Below are positions 46,453 to 59,303 of a stretch of 64,000 nucleotides of DNA, piece after piece. The DNA is taken from contig NZ_JNAS01000002.1 in assembly GCF_000760115.1 (NCBI RefSeq), positions 682,001 to 746,000 of the forward strand. The letters are read 5' to 3'. Under the pieces are notes generated by a model. The model was given only the letters and a program-made list of their open reading frames with translations. It searched no databases and was not told where the DNA came from. Positions within the stretch are counted from its first letter, which is position 1; each line of letters begins with the position of its first letter. Origin of the DNA: Prochlorococcus marinus str. SB. Lineage in GTDB: Bacteria > Cyanobacteriota > Cyanobacteriia > PCC-6307 > Cyanobiaceae. Both the position numbers and the translations under genes were made by a program.

Positions 46453-49281
46453 ATGCTAAAACTTTTGTTGGGAGATCCGAATACACGAAAGTTAAAGCGC
46501 TATCAACCAATAGTGGAAGAGATAAATTTTTTAGAAGAAGAAATTTCTCAACTGACTGATGATGAGCTTAGAAAAGAAACTCAAAATCTTAAATCAAATA
46601 TTTCAGCAGAATTAGATTTTAAAAAACAAAAAGAACTCTTAGAAGAATTTCTTCCTAGAGCCTTTGCAATAGTAAGAGAAGCAAGTAAACGTGTTCTTGA
46701 TATGAGACACTTTGATGTTCAGTTAATAGGTGGGATGGTTTTAAATGAGTGTCAAATTGCTGAGATGAAGACTGGAGAGGGAAAAACACTTGTTGCAACA
46801 TTACCGTGTTTTTTAAATGCCCTTACGGGAAAAGGTGTTCATGTTGTTACTGTAAATGATTATTTAGCTAGAAGGGATGCGGAGTGGATGGGACAAGTTC
46901 ATCGTTTTTTAGGTTTATCCGTTGGTTTGATTCAGCAAGATATGAATCCAGTTGAGAGAAAGAAAAATTATGATTGTGATATAACGTATGCTACAAATTC
47001 AGAATTAGGATTTGATTATTTAAGAGATAATATGGCTACCGATATTAGTGAGGTAGTTCAAAGAAAATTTAATTATTGCGTAATTGATGAGGTTGATTCA
47101 ATATTAATTGATGAAGCAAGAACGCCTCTAATCATTTCTGGCCAAGTTGAAAGACCACAAGAAAAATATCAAAAGGCTTCAGAATTATCTCTGGCATTAG
47201 TCAAAGCAAAAGAGTTAAGTAAAGATGGTATTGATCCAGAAGGCGATTATGAAGTTGATGAAAAACAGAGAAGTTGTATATTAACTGATCAGGGTTTCGC
47301 AAAATGTGAAGAGTATTTGGGAGTTAATGATTTATATAATCCTCAAGATCCTTGGGCGCACTATATAACTAACGCTTTAAAAGCTAAAGAATTATTTATT
47401 AAAGATGTGAATTATATTATTAAGAACGATGAAGCTGTCATAGTGGATGAATTTACTGGTAGGGTAATGCCTGGCAGACGTTGGAGTGATGGACAACATC
47501 AGGCAATTGAAGCTAAAGAGAGTCTTCCAATTCAGCCTGAGACTCAAACATTAGCATCCATAACTTATCAGAATTTTTTCCTTTTATATCCTGGTTTAGC
47601 AGGAATGACGGGAACTGCAAAAACTGAGGAGGTTGAATTTGAAAAGACTTATAAATTAGAATCAACAGTCATACCGACAAATCAAATAAGAAAGAGACAA
47701 GATTGGTCTGATCAAGTATTTAAAACAGAGATTGGTAAATGGAAAGCCGTTGCTAAAGAAACTGCGCAAATTCATAGAGAGGGAAGACCTGTTCTAGTTG
47801 GTACAACAAGTGTTGAAAAAAGTGAATTATTAAGTTCACTTTTATCAGAAGAAAAAATCCCACATAATTTGTTAAATGCTAAGCCAGAGAACGTTGAACG
47901 TGAGGCTGAAATTATTGCTCAGGCAGGAAGAGCAGGAGCTGTTACTATTGCGACTAATATGGCTGGAAGGGGAACAGATATAATTCTTGGCGGTAATAGT
48001 GACTATATGGCAAGGCTTAAATTAAAAGAGATTTTAATTCCTTTGTTAGTCAAGCCTGATAATGAGCATAAGCCACCAATACCTAAACAAAGAAATTCAA
48101 AATCTAAGGGTGGTTTTTCTACAAAAGCTGGTTCAAATTTGAAAAAGAACATTTCAAATGCTTCAACAAGTCTTTTCCCTTGCAAACTAGATGAGGTAAT
48201 TGAAAAGAAACTCTCTGTTTTATCTGATGAACTTGTAAAAAATTGGGGAGATAGACAACTTTCTGTCTTAGAACTTGATGATAGGATAGCTACAGCGGCA
48301 GAAAAAGCACCAACTAATGATGACTTGATAAAGCTTTTGAGAGAATCTTTGTCTGATGTAAAAAAAGAATATGAAAAAGTTTTGATTCATGAAGAAGAAA
48401 AAGTAAGAGAAGCTGGCGGTTTACATGTCATTGGTACTGAGAGACATGAATCACGAAGAGTGGATAATCAACTTAGAGGAAGAGCAGGAAGACAAGGTGA
48501 CTTGGGAAGTACAAGATTCTTTTTATCTTTAGATGATAATTTATTAAGGATTTTTGGAGGTGATAGAGTGGCAAATCTAATGAATGCTTTTAGGGTTGAT
48601 GAAGATATGCCTATTGAGTCAGGAATGCTTACTAGGTCTCTAGAAAGTGCTCAAAAGAAAGTTGAAACCTATTATTACGATATTAGAAAACAAGTTTTTG
48701 AATACGACGAGGTAATGAACAATCAAAGAAAAGCAGTTTATGGCGAAAGACTCCGGGTATTGAAAGGAATTGATTTAAAAAGACAAGTAATAGGATATGG
48801 AGAAAGGACGATGATTGAAATTGTAGATGCTTATATTAATCCTGATCTTCCTCCTGAAGAATGGAATATTGATCAATTAATTTCTAAAGTCAAAGAATTT
48901 ATATATTTATTAGATGATCTTAAACCTGATGATATTAATTTACTGTCCATAGAAGAATTAAAAAACTATTTTCAAGAGCAGTTGCGAATAGCTTATGATT
49001 TAAAGGAATCACAAATAGAAAAGATTCGTCCAGGATTAATGAGAGAAGCTGAAAGATTTTTCATTTTGCAACAAATTGATAATTTATGGCGAGAACATCT
49101 TCAATCCATGGATTCATTGAGGGAATCAGTTGGATTGAGAGGTTATGGTCAAAAAGATCCATTAATCGAATATAAAAACGAAGGATATGACATGTTTCTC
49201 GAAATGATGACTAATATGAGACGAAATGTTATTTATTCAATGTTCATGTTTCAACCTAAAACTGACGTTAATGAAAAATAA
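46453..49281 (+). CDS. secA: Preprotein translocase ATPase SecA
   Basis: Motor that pushes preproteins through SecYEG in plasma and thylakoid membranes. The 942-residue protein starts [19 protein letters not shown]. Walker A is [14 protein letters not shown], followed by [20 protein letters not shown] and helicase motif [20 protein letters not shown]. An insertion rich in Lys/Ser and Asn (around residues 535-575) is normal for cyanobacterial SecA. The C-terminus ends at [12 protein letters not shown] without the zinc-binding SecB-docking tail, as expected for this phylum. Confidence 0.97.
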   Translation: MLKLLLGDPNTRKLKRYQPIVEEINFLEEEISQLTDDELRKETQNLKSNISAELDFKKQKELLEEFLPRAFAIVREASKRVLDMRHFDVQLIGGMVLNECQIAEMKTGEGKTLVATLPCFLNALTGKGVHVVTVNDYLARRDAEWMGQVHRFLGLSVGLIQQDMNPVERKKNYDCDITYATNSELGFDYLRDNMATDISEVVQRKFNYCVIDEVDSILIDEARTPLIISGQVERPQEKYQKASELSLALVKAKELSKDGIDPEGDYEVDEKQRSCILTDQGFAKCEEYLGVNDLYNPQDPWAHYITNALKAKELFIKDVNYIIKNDEAVIVDEFTGRVMPGRRWSDGQHQAIEAKESLPIQPETQTLASITYQNFFLLYPGLAGMTGTAKTEEVEFEKTYKLESTVIPTNQIRKRQDWSDQVFKTEIGKWKAVAKETAQIHREGRPVLVGTTSVEKSELLSSLLSEEKIPHNLLNAKPENVEREAEIIAQAGRAGAVTIATNMAGRGTDIILGGNSDYMARLKLKEILIPLLVKPDNEHKPPIPKQRNSKSKGGFSTKAGSNLKKNISNASTSLFPCKLDEVIEKKLSVLSDELVKNWGDRQLSVLELDDRIATAAEKAPTNDDLIKLLRESLSDVKKEYEKVLIHEEEKVREAGGLHVIGTERHESRRVDNQLRGRAGRQGDLGSTRFFLSLDDNLLRIFGGDRVANLMNAFRVDEDMPIESGMLTRSLESAQKKVETYYYDIRKQVFEYDEVMNNQRKAVYGERLRVLKGIDLKRQVIGYGERTMIEIVDAYINPDLPPEEWNIDQLISKVKEFIYLLDDLKPDDINLLSIEELKNYFQEQLRIAYDLKESQIEKIRPGLMREAERFFILQQIDNLWREHLQSMDSLRESVGLRGYGQKDPLIEYKNEGYDMFLEMMTNMRRNVIYSMFMFQPKTDVNEK

Positions 49282-49289
49282 TTCAATAT

Positions 49290-50027
49290 TTAATCATCTC
49301 CAAGAAATTCAAAAATTTCTTTATCTTTAAGATTTTGAGAATCACCGAGTTTAGAAATATCAATAGATTCTGAGCTGGCTATACATTCTAGAGTTTTTTG
49401 TAGTTTAAGAATTTCATTTTCAAGAGAGTCTATCCTATCCATTAAATTTTTTATCACATTAGCTTCTGCATCTGGTAAGGCAGAGTGAGCTAAAGGATTT
49501 ACTTTGACACCACTTTGATGAACTACTCTGCCAGGAACTCCGACCACAGTACTGTTCCCCTCTACATTTCGAACAACTACTGAGCCAGCACCAATACGGG
49601 TATTAGATCCTACCGTGATAGATCCAAGAACTTTTGCGCCCGCTCCGACTACAACATTTTCCCTTAAGGTGGGGTGTCTTTTGCCATGGCTTTTACCAGT
49701 ACCTCCTAATGTCACGCCCTGATAAAGCAAACAGTTATTTCCTATCTCAGCAGTTTCACCAATTACAACACCCATTCCATGATCTATGAAAACCCTTTTA
49801 CCAATTTTTGCCCCAGGATGGATTTCAATACCTGTTGCTAGCCTATTAAGATGACTGAGCAAGCGGGGAATCAAAGGAATCTTTAATTGCCATAATTTAT
49901 GCGTAAACCTATGGATAACTATTGATTGAAAGCCAGGGTAGCAAAGAAATATCTCTAATATTCCTCTTGCGGCGGGATCTCTCTCTCTGATAATTTCTAT
50001 ATCTGATTTAAAAGTTTTCATTACCAT
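49290..50027 (-). CDS. cysE: Serine O-acetyltransferase
   Basis: Makes O-acetylserine, the carbon acceptor for sulfide in cysteine synthesis. The 245-residue protein carries RDPAARGILEIFLCYPGFQS near the start and then left-handed beta-helix hexapeptide repeats (IHPGAKIGKRVFIDHGMGVV, IGETAEIGNNCLLYQGVTLG). The catalytic Asp-His pair sits in FIDHGMGVVIGE. Start choice is between ATGs at 50027 and 50021. It begins 3 bp after the GntR-family gene, so the two are probably one operon. The shorter C-terminal tail may reduce cysteine feedback control (inference). Confidence 0.94.
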   Translation of the reverse strand: MVMKTFKSDIEIIRERDPAARGILEIFLCYPGFQSIVIHRFTHKLWQLKIPLIPRLLSHLNRLATGIEIHPGAKIGKRVFIDHGMGVVIGETAEIGNNCLLYQGVTLGGTGKSHGKRHPTLRENVVVGAGAKVLGSITVGSNTRIGAGSVVVRNVEGNSTVVGVPGRVVHQSGVKVNPLAHSALPDAEANVIKNLMDRIDSLENEILKLQKTLECIASSESIDISKLGDSQNLKDKEIFEFLGDD

Positions 50028-50030
50028 GGT

Positions 50031-51017
50031 TTAATTAAAAACTCCTATTTCTTTTTTTAATTGATTTATTGTTTCTATACTTAAATAATTTTTAGCACAG
50101 ATTATTTGTGGTAATCTCATCAACTGAGAACGATTTTTTAACAAAGTGTTTTCTACAACTGATAAACTCGGTCCATCACAAACTATGTGGTTTGAAGCCT
50201 TTAAAAGTGAGAGTAATCTACTGTTATTGTCTGAGATTGCCGTCATAAGCATTAATTCACTACCACGCATGCTATGAATAATGACTTCTGCAGCTCTCAA
50301 TAAACCAGGACTTATGCTAACAATACCTACACAACTTCCAGCATTTAATTCCTTGAGCATTTTTAATTCCTTTTGAAAATCACTCAAGTCAACTGCAATT
50401 GCGCGAACTCCATATTGCTTGGCAACTTTTTCTAGAGGCTGTAAAAAATATCTGCTTGTTACAATCGTACCATTATTTGAATTACTTAAAACTTTTTCTA
50501 ATTCTTCCATAGGAACAACTTCTACTGGTACATTAACTGTTGTAGAAAGGTCTTCTGCTATTAACATAGAAGCTCCAATATCTTCTCTAGGAGTACTGAC
50601 TATGATTCTTGAACCGCATTGAATACGCCAATCAATTTCATTGTTCAATATCTCTCTGGTCTCTTGTAAAGTGAATCCAAGACTTATTAAGTTGTCAATT
50701 ACCTTCTTTGCTTCTTGATCAGGTGCCTTACTAATTTTGTCTTTTGAGTAAAGTGATTTTGTAAATTCTTTTTTAGTAAGATTATCTCTCACGTAGATAC
50801 CTGATCCAGCTATTGCTTCAACAACTCCATCTACTTCCAGTTGTCTATAAACTTTGCTAATTGTATTCCGATGGAGTCCAGTCTGCATTGCAAGTTGCCT
50901 CGTGCTTGGGAGTCTGTGTCCTGGAGGATAATGTCTTGCTGCAATTGCGAAACAAATTTGATTATTTAGTTGAGTAGATGCTGGGATATCACTTTCTTGT
51001 TGAATATGGAATCTCAC
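50031..51017 (-). CDS. GntR-family transcriptional regulator
   Basis: A 328-residue regulator with an N-terminal winged helix (residues ~1-75), where RLPSTRQLAMQTGLHRNTIS carries the recognition helix and GVVEAIAGSGIYV the wing. The remaining ~250 residues do not look like the common FCD, UTRA or MocR effector domains; they contain Rossmann-like stretches (VRAIAVDLSDFQKEL, SCVGIVSISPGLLRAAEVI). Prochlorococcus keeps few regulators, so its retention and its 3-bp spacing to cysE suggest a link to sulfur amino acid metabolism. The effector is unknown. Confidence 0.85.
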   Translation of the reverse strand: MRFHIQQESDIPASTQLNNQICFAIAARHYPPGHRLPSTRQLAMQTGLHRNTISKVYRQLEVDGVVEAIAGSGIYVRDNLTKKEFTKSLYSKDKISKAPDQEAKKVIDNLISLGFTLQETREILNNEIDWRIQCGSRIIVSTPREDIGASMLIAEDLSTTVNVPVEVVPMEELEKVLSNSNNGTIVTSRYFLQPLEKVAKQYGVRAIAVDLSDFQKELKMLKELNAGSCVGIVSISPGLLRAAEVIIHSMRGSELMLMTAISDNNSRLLSLLKASNHIVCDGPSLSVVENTLLKNRSQLMRLPQIICAKNYLSIETINQLKKEIGVFN

Positions 51018-51094
51018 TTTAGAAAAATCCTGACTAATTTAATTTTTGATCTAGTGACACTTTAACATCTGTCATATTTTTTGATAACAATTTA

Positions 51095-51667
51095 TCACTC
51101 ATCATTTTTTTTAATAAGAGGAGTTTTACGAGGACTTAAAAACATAATCATGTTTCTCCCTTCTCTTTTTGGTTTTTGTTGAACTTCTGATTGCTCTTCT
51201 AAATCATTAGCCATTTTTAAAAGAAGAGTCTCAGCTAAATTTGAGTGTTGAATTTCTCTTCCCCTAAAAATTACAGTACACTTTACTTTATCTCCCGATT
51301 TTAGAAATTTAGTAGCTTGACCAATTCGAACATCATAATCATGCTTATCAATTTTATACCTCATTTTTACTTCTTTAACTTCTGTTTGGTGAGATTTTTT
51401 CCTTGCTTCTTTAGCTTTCTTTTCTTGTTCAAATTTATATTTACCGTAGTCCATGATTCTACAAACAGGAGGATTTGCTTTTTCGCTCACCAAAACTAAA
51501 TCAAGTTCTCTTTGAGATGCTATTTCTAATGCTTTTAATCTATCTATGACGCCTAATTGTTTTCCATCTGAATCAACGACTCTCAATTGAGGGTATTTTA
51601 TTCTTTCATTTATATTTGGTAGCTCTCTAACTGGAGCTCGTCGGTCAAAGCGTGGGCGTGGGGGCAT
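51095..51667 (-). CDS. infC: Translation initiation factor IF-3
   Basis: Binds the 30S subunit and checks start-codon pairing. The 190-residue protein has the N-domain [20 protein letters not shown], the linker with [20 protein letters not shown] and the C-domain core [20 protein letters not shown] followed by [17 protein letters not shown]. It starts with ATG here, not the rare AUU used for autoregulation in E. coli. It lies downstream of miaA and is separated by about 39 kb from rpmI-rplT, its usual partners. Confidence 0.96.
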   Translation of the reverse strand: MPPRPRFDRRAPVRELPNINERIKYPQLRVVDSDGKQLGVIDRLKALEIASQRELDLVLVSEKANPPVCRIMDYGKYKFEQEKKAKEARKKSHQTEVKEVKMRYKIDKHDYDVRIGQATKFLKSGDKVKCTVIFRGREIQHSNLAETLLLKMANDLEEQSEVQQKPKREGRNMIMFLSPRKTPLIKKNDE

Positions 51668-51720
51668 TCAGTTAATTAAATAAATTGATGGGATGATGAA
51701 CAAAATCTATTTTTATAAAG

Positions 51721-52620
51721 TTAGCTTAAAAAAGACTCTATTTTAATTATTGCATCTTTTAGCAGGTTTTTGTTATTAAGCCAAATAGGATTATTTTTAT
51801 TACGAAACCAAGTTTTTTGTCTTTTGGCAAATTGGATTGTTTTTGTAGCAGTTAACTCAATCGCTTTGTCTATTGTTGATCGGTTATTTAAAACATCCCT
51901 TGCTTCTCGATAACCAATGGTTTCTAATATTGGCAAATCAAATCCGTATTTAGAGATAAGGTCTTTCGTCTCCTCAATAATTCCCGATAAAAACATTATT
52001 TTTGTTCTTTGAAAAATTCTTTCTTTTAAATTATCTCTATCTAATCCAAGCTCTAGGATATTCCAGTTAGGCGATTTTTGAACTTTCAGAGTTGACAAAG
52101 GTTTACCCGTTACATAAAAGACTTCTAAAGCTCTGATTGTTCTAATTTGGTCAGCAAAATTGATTTTTTTTGTTGATAATGGATCACAATTTTTTAATAG
52201 GTCCCAACATTTTTCCTGACCAAGTTCTTCTAATTGTTTTCTGAAATTATTTTGAGGAGGGACATCTGGTACAAAAAATCCTTTTGTTATTGAGTTCATA
52301 TACAACCCACTTCCTCCAACAAGAAAAGGTAAATTATCTTTTTTAATTTCACCCTTAATAGATTTTTGAGCAATTTCTTGAAATTGTTTTACATTAATTG
52401 GATTGATTGGTTCCTCAATATCTATTAAAAAATGCTTTATTTTTTTTTGTTGGATTCTAGATGGCTTGGCTGTTCCAATATCCATGGACTTATAAATTTG
52501 TCTTGAATCGATATTGTGTATATGAGTTTTAAAATATTCTGCAATTTCAATAGCTAATTCTGTTTTGCCACTTGCGGTAGGCCCAATTAAAATTATTACA
52601 TGAGGTAGAGACGGAGACAT
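51721..52620 (-). CDS. miaA: tRNA dimethylallyltransferase
   Basis: Adds the isopentenyl group to A37 of tRNAs reading UNN codons. The 299-residue protein has the P-loop [20 protein letters not shown] near residue 10, [37 protein letters not shown], and the late [11 protein letters not shown] and [11 protein letters not shown] motifs. Length is normal. It is upstream of infC on the minus strand and divergent from gyrB across a 149-bp AT-rich gap with no other feature I can support. Confidence 0.96.
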   Translation of the reverse strand: MSPSLPHVIILIGPTASGKTELAIEIAEYFKTHIHNIDSRQIYKSMDIGTAKPSRIQQKKIKHFLIDIEEPINPINVKQFQEIAQKSIKGEIKKDNLPFLVGGSGLYMNSITKGFFVPDVPPQNNFRKQLEELGQEKCWDLLKNCDPLSTKKINFADQIRTIRALEVFYVTGKPLSTLKVQKSPNWNILELGLDRDNLKERIFQRTKIMFLSGIIEETKDLISKYGFDLPILETIGYREARDVLNNRSTIDKAIELTATKTIQFAKRQKTWFRNKNNPIWLNNKNLLKDAIIKIESFLS

Positions 52621-52769
52621 ATGAATTTCTGAAGAAAAAAAAATTAGCTATATAATTAAAGTGATTAAATTTTTCATTGAATTCGAGCCTTTATCTTTTT
52701 GCGGTGGTAAGTTTAATGAAATACCTTTTAAAAATAACATTTTAAAAGTCTAATATTTTTTTATATTAA

Positions 52770-55063
<2,294 letters not shown>

Positions 55064-55066
55064 ATT

Positions 55067-55432
55067 TTGGATTTTAGTTCAATAAGTATAATTTTACTCG
55101 GTAGTACTTTTGGATTAACACTGAGAACATTCATACAAAATAATTTTAAAAAAAGTATAGGTTTTGATATTCAAAATACTTCAATAGTAAATTTTTTATC
55201 ATCTTTTTTATTAGGAATTTTAGTAGCTTTAAATTTTATTAATAACGAAATATTAGTTTTATTTTATAGTGGATTTTTAGGATGTTTTAGTACATTTTCT
55301 TCTTTTATATATCAACTATTTGAATTATTTAAAAAGAGAAAATTCGTCATATTATTTTTTCATTACATTGAAGTGATTATTTTTTCATTCCTTTTCTTTT
55401 ATTTAGGTTATTTTGTTATTCAGTTTTTTTAA
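55067..55432 (+). CDS. crcB: Fluoride exporter CrcB/Fluc, first subunit
   Basis: A 121-residue four-helix membrane protein of the fluoride channel family. The signature GFLGCFSTFSSFIYQLFEL (around residues 68-86) carries the Phe-box residues, and the N-terminal GSTFGLTLRTFIQNNF segment holds the conserved Arg. The start is TTG at 55067, 3 bp after the SH3-like gene; no upstream ATG fits. Family members are small dual-topology proteins; here two divergent genes are adjacent, which points to a heterodimeric channel. Confidence 0.85.
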   Translation: MDFSSISIILLGSTFGLTLRTFIQNNFKKSIGFDIQNTSIVNFLSSFLLGILVALNFINNEILVLFYSGFLGCFSTFSSFIYQLFELFKKRKFVILFFHYIEVIIFSFLFFYLGYFVIQFF

Positions 55433-55433
55433 A

Positions 55434-55763
55434 GTGAAAATAAAAAATTTTATTTATATTCTTTTATCCGCTTACCTAGCTACTTTTTTAAGAATAACTA
55501 TAAATAATAATTTTTTTATTTCAATAATCGGATCATTTTTAGTCGGTTTTTTTATTAGTAGAAGATTAAGTTATTCAACTGAAAAAATTTTATTGAATGG
55601 TTTTTTTTCTTGCTTTACATCTTTTAGCGGATTTATATATTTTTTGTACACAATTTTAAATCAAGGGGATTGGATAAAATTTATAATTTTTTTTAATTTA
55701 ATCATCATCGTAAATTTATTCACAATGCTTTTCGGGTTTTGGATAAGTAGAAAAATTACTTAG
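55434..55763 (+). CDS. crcB: Fluoride exporter CrcB/Fluc, second subunit
   Basis: A 109-residue membrane protein starting at GTG 55434, one base after the first crcB stop; the frame opens further back with TTG at 55413, inside the first gene. It shows AYLATFLRITINNNF near the start and GFFSCFTSFSGFIYFLYTIL, matching the family motif. It is divergent from the first copy in sequence, as paired Fluc subunits with fixed opposite topology usually are. No fluoride riboswitch is visible nearby. Confidence 0.85.
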   Translation: MKIKNFIYILLSAYLATFLRITINNNFFISIIGSFLVGFFISRRLSYSTEKILLNGFFSCFTSFSGFIYFLYTILNQGDWIKFIIFFNLIIIVNLFTMLFGFWISRKIT

Positions 55764-55806
55764 ATTTCATATAATGGTGTTGTTACTTTGATAAGGGATT
55801 ATATTT

Positions 55807-57213
55807 ATGAATGAAAATAATCTTGAAACAGTTACATCGTTATCTTCAGATTTAAGTACAAGAGAAAATATTACTATTCAACTTGAAGAATTACTCATCG
55901 CAGGAAATTATGATGAGGCAAAGTTACTTTTAGAGCCTTCCCAACCTGTAGATATTGCAGATGCTATTGGGAGCCTTCCACTAATATTACAGGCATTAGC
56001 ATTTCGATTATTAAAGAAAAATGAAGCAATTGAAGTTTATGAATATTTAGATCCAGTAGTTCAGCAAACTTTATTAGAAAGGCTTCGTTCAGGAGAAGTT
56101 TTAGAAATTGTTGAAAAAATGTCTCCTGATGATAGGGTTCAACTCTTTGATGAATTACCAGCAAAAGTTGTACGAAAATTTTTATCTGCTCTTAGTCCTG
56201 GTGAAAGGAAAGTAACAGCTGAATTACTTGGATATGAGCCCGAAACTGCTGGGAGATTAATGACAACTGAGTTTATAGATCTTAAAGAGATGCAAACAGC
56301 AGCTGAGGCTCTTTCTTTAGTTAGAAAAAGAGCTCCATTTACTGAAACTATCTATAGCTTATATGTTACTGATAAAGAAAGACATTTAACTGGTATTCTC
56401 TCTTTAAGAGACCTTGTAACTGCTGATCCTTCAAAGCCAATTGGAGACGTTATGACAAGAGATGTAGTAAATATCGCTACTAATACAAATCAAGAAGAGG
56501 TTGCTAGAGCAATACAAAGATATGATTTTTTAGCTCTTCCAGTCGTTGATAAGGAAAAAAGACTTGTTGGGATAGTAACCGTCGATGATTTAATTGATGT
56601 CATAGAACAAGAAGCAACAAGAGATATTTATGCGGCTGGGGCAGTCCAACCCGGCGATGAAGATGATTACTTTCAAAGTAGTTTGTTCACGATTGCTCGA
56701 AGAAGAATTTTATGGTTATTAATTTTGGTTTTAGCAAATGGCTTAACGACAAAAGTAATAGCTATGAATGATCAAATATTAAAAGAAATAGTCTTACTAG
56801 CTGCATTTATTCCACTACTTATTGGTACTGGGGGGAATGTTGGTGCTCAAAGTTCAACGGTTGTCATTCGAGGTCTAAGTACTCAAAAACTGAAGTCTCT
56901 TGGTGCAATTAAGGCAGTAGTTAAGGAGGCAATTACAGGCGCTCTTCTAGGTGTTTTTATGATGCTTGTAGTATTTCCCTTTGCTTGGTGGCAAGGAGAA
57001 GGGCCTTTAATCGCCTCTGCGGTTGGAATAAGTTTGATATCGATAACAACTTTAGCTGCTACAACAGGAGCAATCCTCCCTTTGTTTTTTGCCAGAATGA
57101 AATTGGATCCAGCCTTAATGTCCTCTCCTTTCATTACAACCGTAACTGATATTGCAGGTGTATTTATTTATCTCAGCACAGCAAAATGGCTATTAAGCTC
57201 TTCATTAGGGTAA
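55807..57213 (+). CDS. mgtE: Magnesium transporter MgtE
   Basis: Mg2+ channel gated by cytosolic Mg2+. The 468-residue protein has the MgtE N-domain of helical repeats (residues ~25-150, with EIVEKMSPDDRVQLFDELPA), two CBS domains (~160-285, including VTVDDLIDVIEQEATRDIYA) and five membrane helices from ~300, with the pore signature LLIGTGGNVGAQSSTVVIRG. Order and length are those of the full-length family. It follows the crcB pair by 43 bp. Confidence 0.95.
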   Translation: MNENNLETVTSLSSDLSTRENITIQLEELLIAGNYDEAKLLLEPSQPVDIADAIGSLPLILQALAFRLLKKNEAIEVYEYLDPVVQQTLLERLRSGEVLEIVEKMSPDDRVQLFDELPAKVVRKFLSALSPGERKVTAELLGYEPETAGRLMTTEFIDLKEMQTAAEALSLVRKRAPFTETIYSLYVTDKERHLTGILSLRDLVTADPSKPIGDVMTRDVVNIATNTNQEEVARAIQRYDFLALPVVDKEKRLVGIVTVDDLIDVIEQEATRDIYAAGAVQPGDEDDYFQSSLFTIARRRILWLLILVLANGLTTKVIAMNDQILKEIVLLAAFIPLLIGTGGNVGAQSSTVVIRGLSTQKLKSLGAIKAVVKEAITGALLGVFMMLVVFPFAWWQGEGPLIASAVGISLISITTLAATTGAILPLFFARMKLDPALMSSPFITTVTDIAGVFIYLSTAKWLLSSSLG

Positions 57214-57314
57214 ATTAAATAGGTATTTATTCTCATTTTTGTAAAAATGTGGATTTTTTTGTTTAACTTTACATTTCTTAATGGTATTGTTTACAAAACA
57301 TCATTAAGATCTTC

Positions 57315-58316
57315 ATGTCTTCTGAAACAATAAGCGAAACTAAAATAGCGTCAATCGCAAGTATAAAAGCCAGTAATGATGTAGATCTTGTTAGATCATA
57401 CTTGAGGGATATAGGAAGAGTTCCATTACTATCACATGAACAAGAAATTACTTTAGGTCGCCAAGTTCAAGAGTATATGGAAGTTGAAAGAGCAGAATTA
57501 GAAATTATTGAATTAACTGGGGATAAGCCTAGTATTGATGAATTGTCTACCAAATTAAACTTAACTTCTTCCATAATTAAAAAAAGATTGAGAGCTGGAC
57601 AGAGAGCTAAAGAAAGGATGGTTGCAGCAAATTTAAGATTGGTAGTAAGCGTTGCAAAAAAATATACAAAAAGAAACATGGAACTTTTAGATTTAATCCA
57701 AGAGGGAACTATAGGACTAGTTAGAGGTGTTGAAAAATTTGATCCAGCAAGAGGATATAAGTTTTCAACATATGCATACTGGTGGATTAGACAAGGTATT
57801 ACAAGAGCAATAGCTGAAAAAAGCCGGGCAATAAGGTTACCAATTCACATAACTGAAATGTTGAATAAGTTAAAAAAAGGTCAAAGAGAACTCAGTCAAG
57901 AAATGTCTAGGACTCCAACTGTAACCGAACTTGCTAAATACGTAGAGCTTCCTGAGGCTGATGTCAAGGATTTGATGTGCAAAGCTGGGCAGCCAGTAAG
58001 TCTTGAAACCAAAGTTGGCGATGGCGAAGATACTGTTTTATTAGATTTACTGGCAGGGGGTGAGGATTTGCCAGACGAACAAATAGAGATGGATTGTATG
58101 AGAGGTGATCTGCATTCTCTTTTACATCAATTACCTGATCTGCAATGTAGAGTTTTAAGAATGAGATACGGAATGGATGGTGATGAGCCAATGTCCCTTA
58201 CTGGTATAGGAAGGGTACTTGGTATAAGTAGAGATCGAGTAAGAAATCTTGAAAGAGATGGATTAAGAGGCTTGAGAAGACTTAGTGATAATGTAGAAGC
58301 TTACTTTGTTTCTTGA
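57315..58316 (+). CDS. Group 2 RNA polymerase sigma factor
   Basis: A 333-residue sigma-70 factor lacking the long region 1.1 of the primary sigma. Region 1.2 is DLVRSYLRDIGRVPLLSHEQ, region 2 is DLIQEGTIGLVRGVEKFDPA then RGYKFSTYAYWWIRQGITRA (-10 recognition), region 3 follows, and region 4 ends with LGISRDRVRNLERDGLRGLR (-35 recognition helix). Cyanobacteria use several group 2 sigmas for light, stress and diel control; which paralogue this is cannot be told. Its 3' end overlaps the convergent hydrolase gene by 16 bp. Confidence 0.95.
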   Translation: MSSETISETKIASIASIKASNDVDLVRSYLRDIGRVPLLSHEQEITLGRQVQEYMEVERAELEIIELTGDKPSIDELSTKLNLTSSIIKKRLRAGQRAKERMVAANLRLVVSVAKKYTKRNMELLDLIQEGTIGLVRGVEKFDPARGYKFSTYAYWWIRQGITRAIAEKSRAIRLPIHITEMLNKLKKGQRELSQEMSRTPTVTELAKYVELPEADVKDLMCKAGQPVSLETKVGDGEDTVLLDLLAGGEDLPDEQIEMDCMRGDLHSLLHQLPDLQCRVLRMRYGMDGDEPMSLTGIGRVLGISRDRVRNLERDGLRGLRRLSDNVEAYFVS

Positions 58317-59215
58317 ATAAATTCATTTATTAAATTATTTGTTTTTTCAGGTTCTTCATCATGAGGACAATGACCAACCCCATTTATAATATCTAGTCTT
58401 TTAATATTTCTGAATTGTTTCTTCCACTCTTTTGCTTCTTCTAAAGATTCCCAAGGATCTTTTTCTCCCCAAATTAATTGAATTGGAGCATCAACCTTAT
58501 CGAAAAGGTCAGTCGCGAGATAATCATCAAATAAGTTAATAAAACCTCGAAATGCTTCTTTAGAGTTTTTCCTTTGAGAGGGTTGATAAAGTATTTCAAT
58601 CAATTCTTTGTCAATATTTTTTCCTGTAGGGTAAGCTTGTTCAAGTATTTTCTTTATAACTTTTGGGTTGGCAGCTCTTGTAAAAAGTGTATTGCTAATT
58701 ACTCTTTGTCTGACTATCGTTTTAAGTACAGGTCTTAGTAGATTCATTAAGATATCACTTTTTTTTAAACGTTTATCATCCATAGTTCTTTGTGCACAGT
58801 CAATCAAAATGATACCTTTGCAATTATCTTTTAGGATTTCAGCAGCTTTTAATGCAATAACACCACCAATTGAATTTCCTACTAAGTAAACAGGAGATTT
58901 TATTACCTCTGCACAAAATGTTGATATTTGATTACCCCATAAGTCAAATGAATATTTAATTGAGTTTTCTTTTTCAGGTTCGAAATTTAATAAAGCACTA
59001 GGCTGACTACTTTTTCCAAATCCTAATAAGTCAATTGCGTAGCAATTAGAAAATTTACCAAGAAAATCTTGATTATGTCTCCAGTGGTTTTTAGATGCCC
59101 CAAAGCCATGAACTAATAAAATTTGAATATTTTTTTCAGAATTAGATTCTTTGGATAAAGACCAAGAAATTTTCCAATTTTTCCACTGCCAAGTTTCAGA
59201 TTTATTTAAAGACAC
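58301..59215 (-). CDS. Alpha/beta-fold hydrolase
   Basis: A 304-residue hydrolase with oxyanion motif LLVHGFGASKNHWRHN, nucleophile elbow YLVGNSIGGVIALKAAE (Ser in G-N-S-I-G), acid region LIWGEKDPWE and His in NGVGHCPHDEEP, so the triad is complete. It resembles cyanobacterial alpha/beta hydrolases annotated near chlorophyll or lipid metabolism, but the substrate is open. The last 16 bp overlap the sigma-factor gene tail to tail. Confidence 0.9.
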   Translation of the reverse strand: MSLNKSETWQWKNWKISWSLSKESNSEKNIQILLVHGFGASKNHWRHNQDFLGKFSNCYAIDLLGFGKSSQPSALLNFEPEKENSIKYSFDLWGNQISTFCAEVIKSPVYLVGNSIGGVIALKAAEILKDNCKGIILIDCAQRTMDDKRLKKSDILMNLLRPVLKTIVRQRVISNTLFTRAANPKVIKKILEQAYPTGKNIDKELIEILYQPSQRKNSKEAFRGFINLFDDYLATDLFDKVDAPIQLIWGEKDPWESLEEAKEWKKQFRNIKRLDIINGVGHCPHDEEPEKTNNLINEFIQETK

Positions 59216-59303
59216 TATGAGTTTGCTTTTAATTAAACTTTAATTCAAAAAAAAATTATTCGTTTTTAATAAATTATCCTTAGTTAAGAAAAAGCGTTCA
59301 CTT

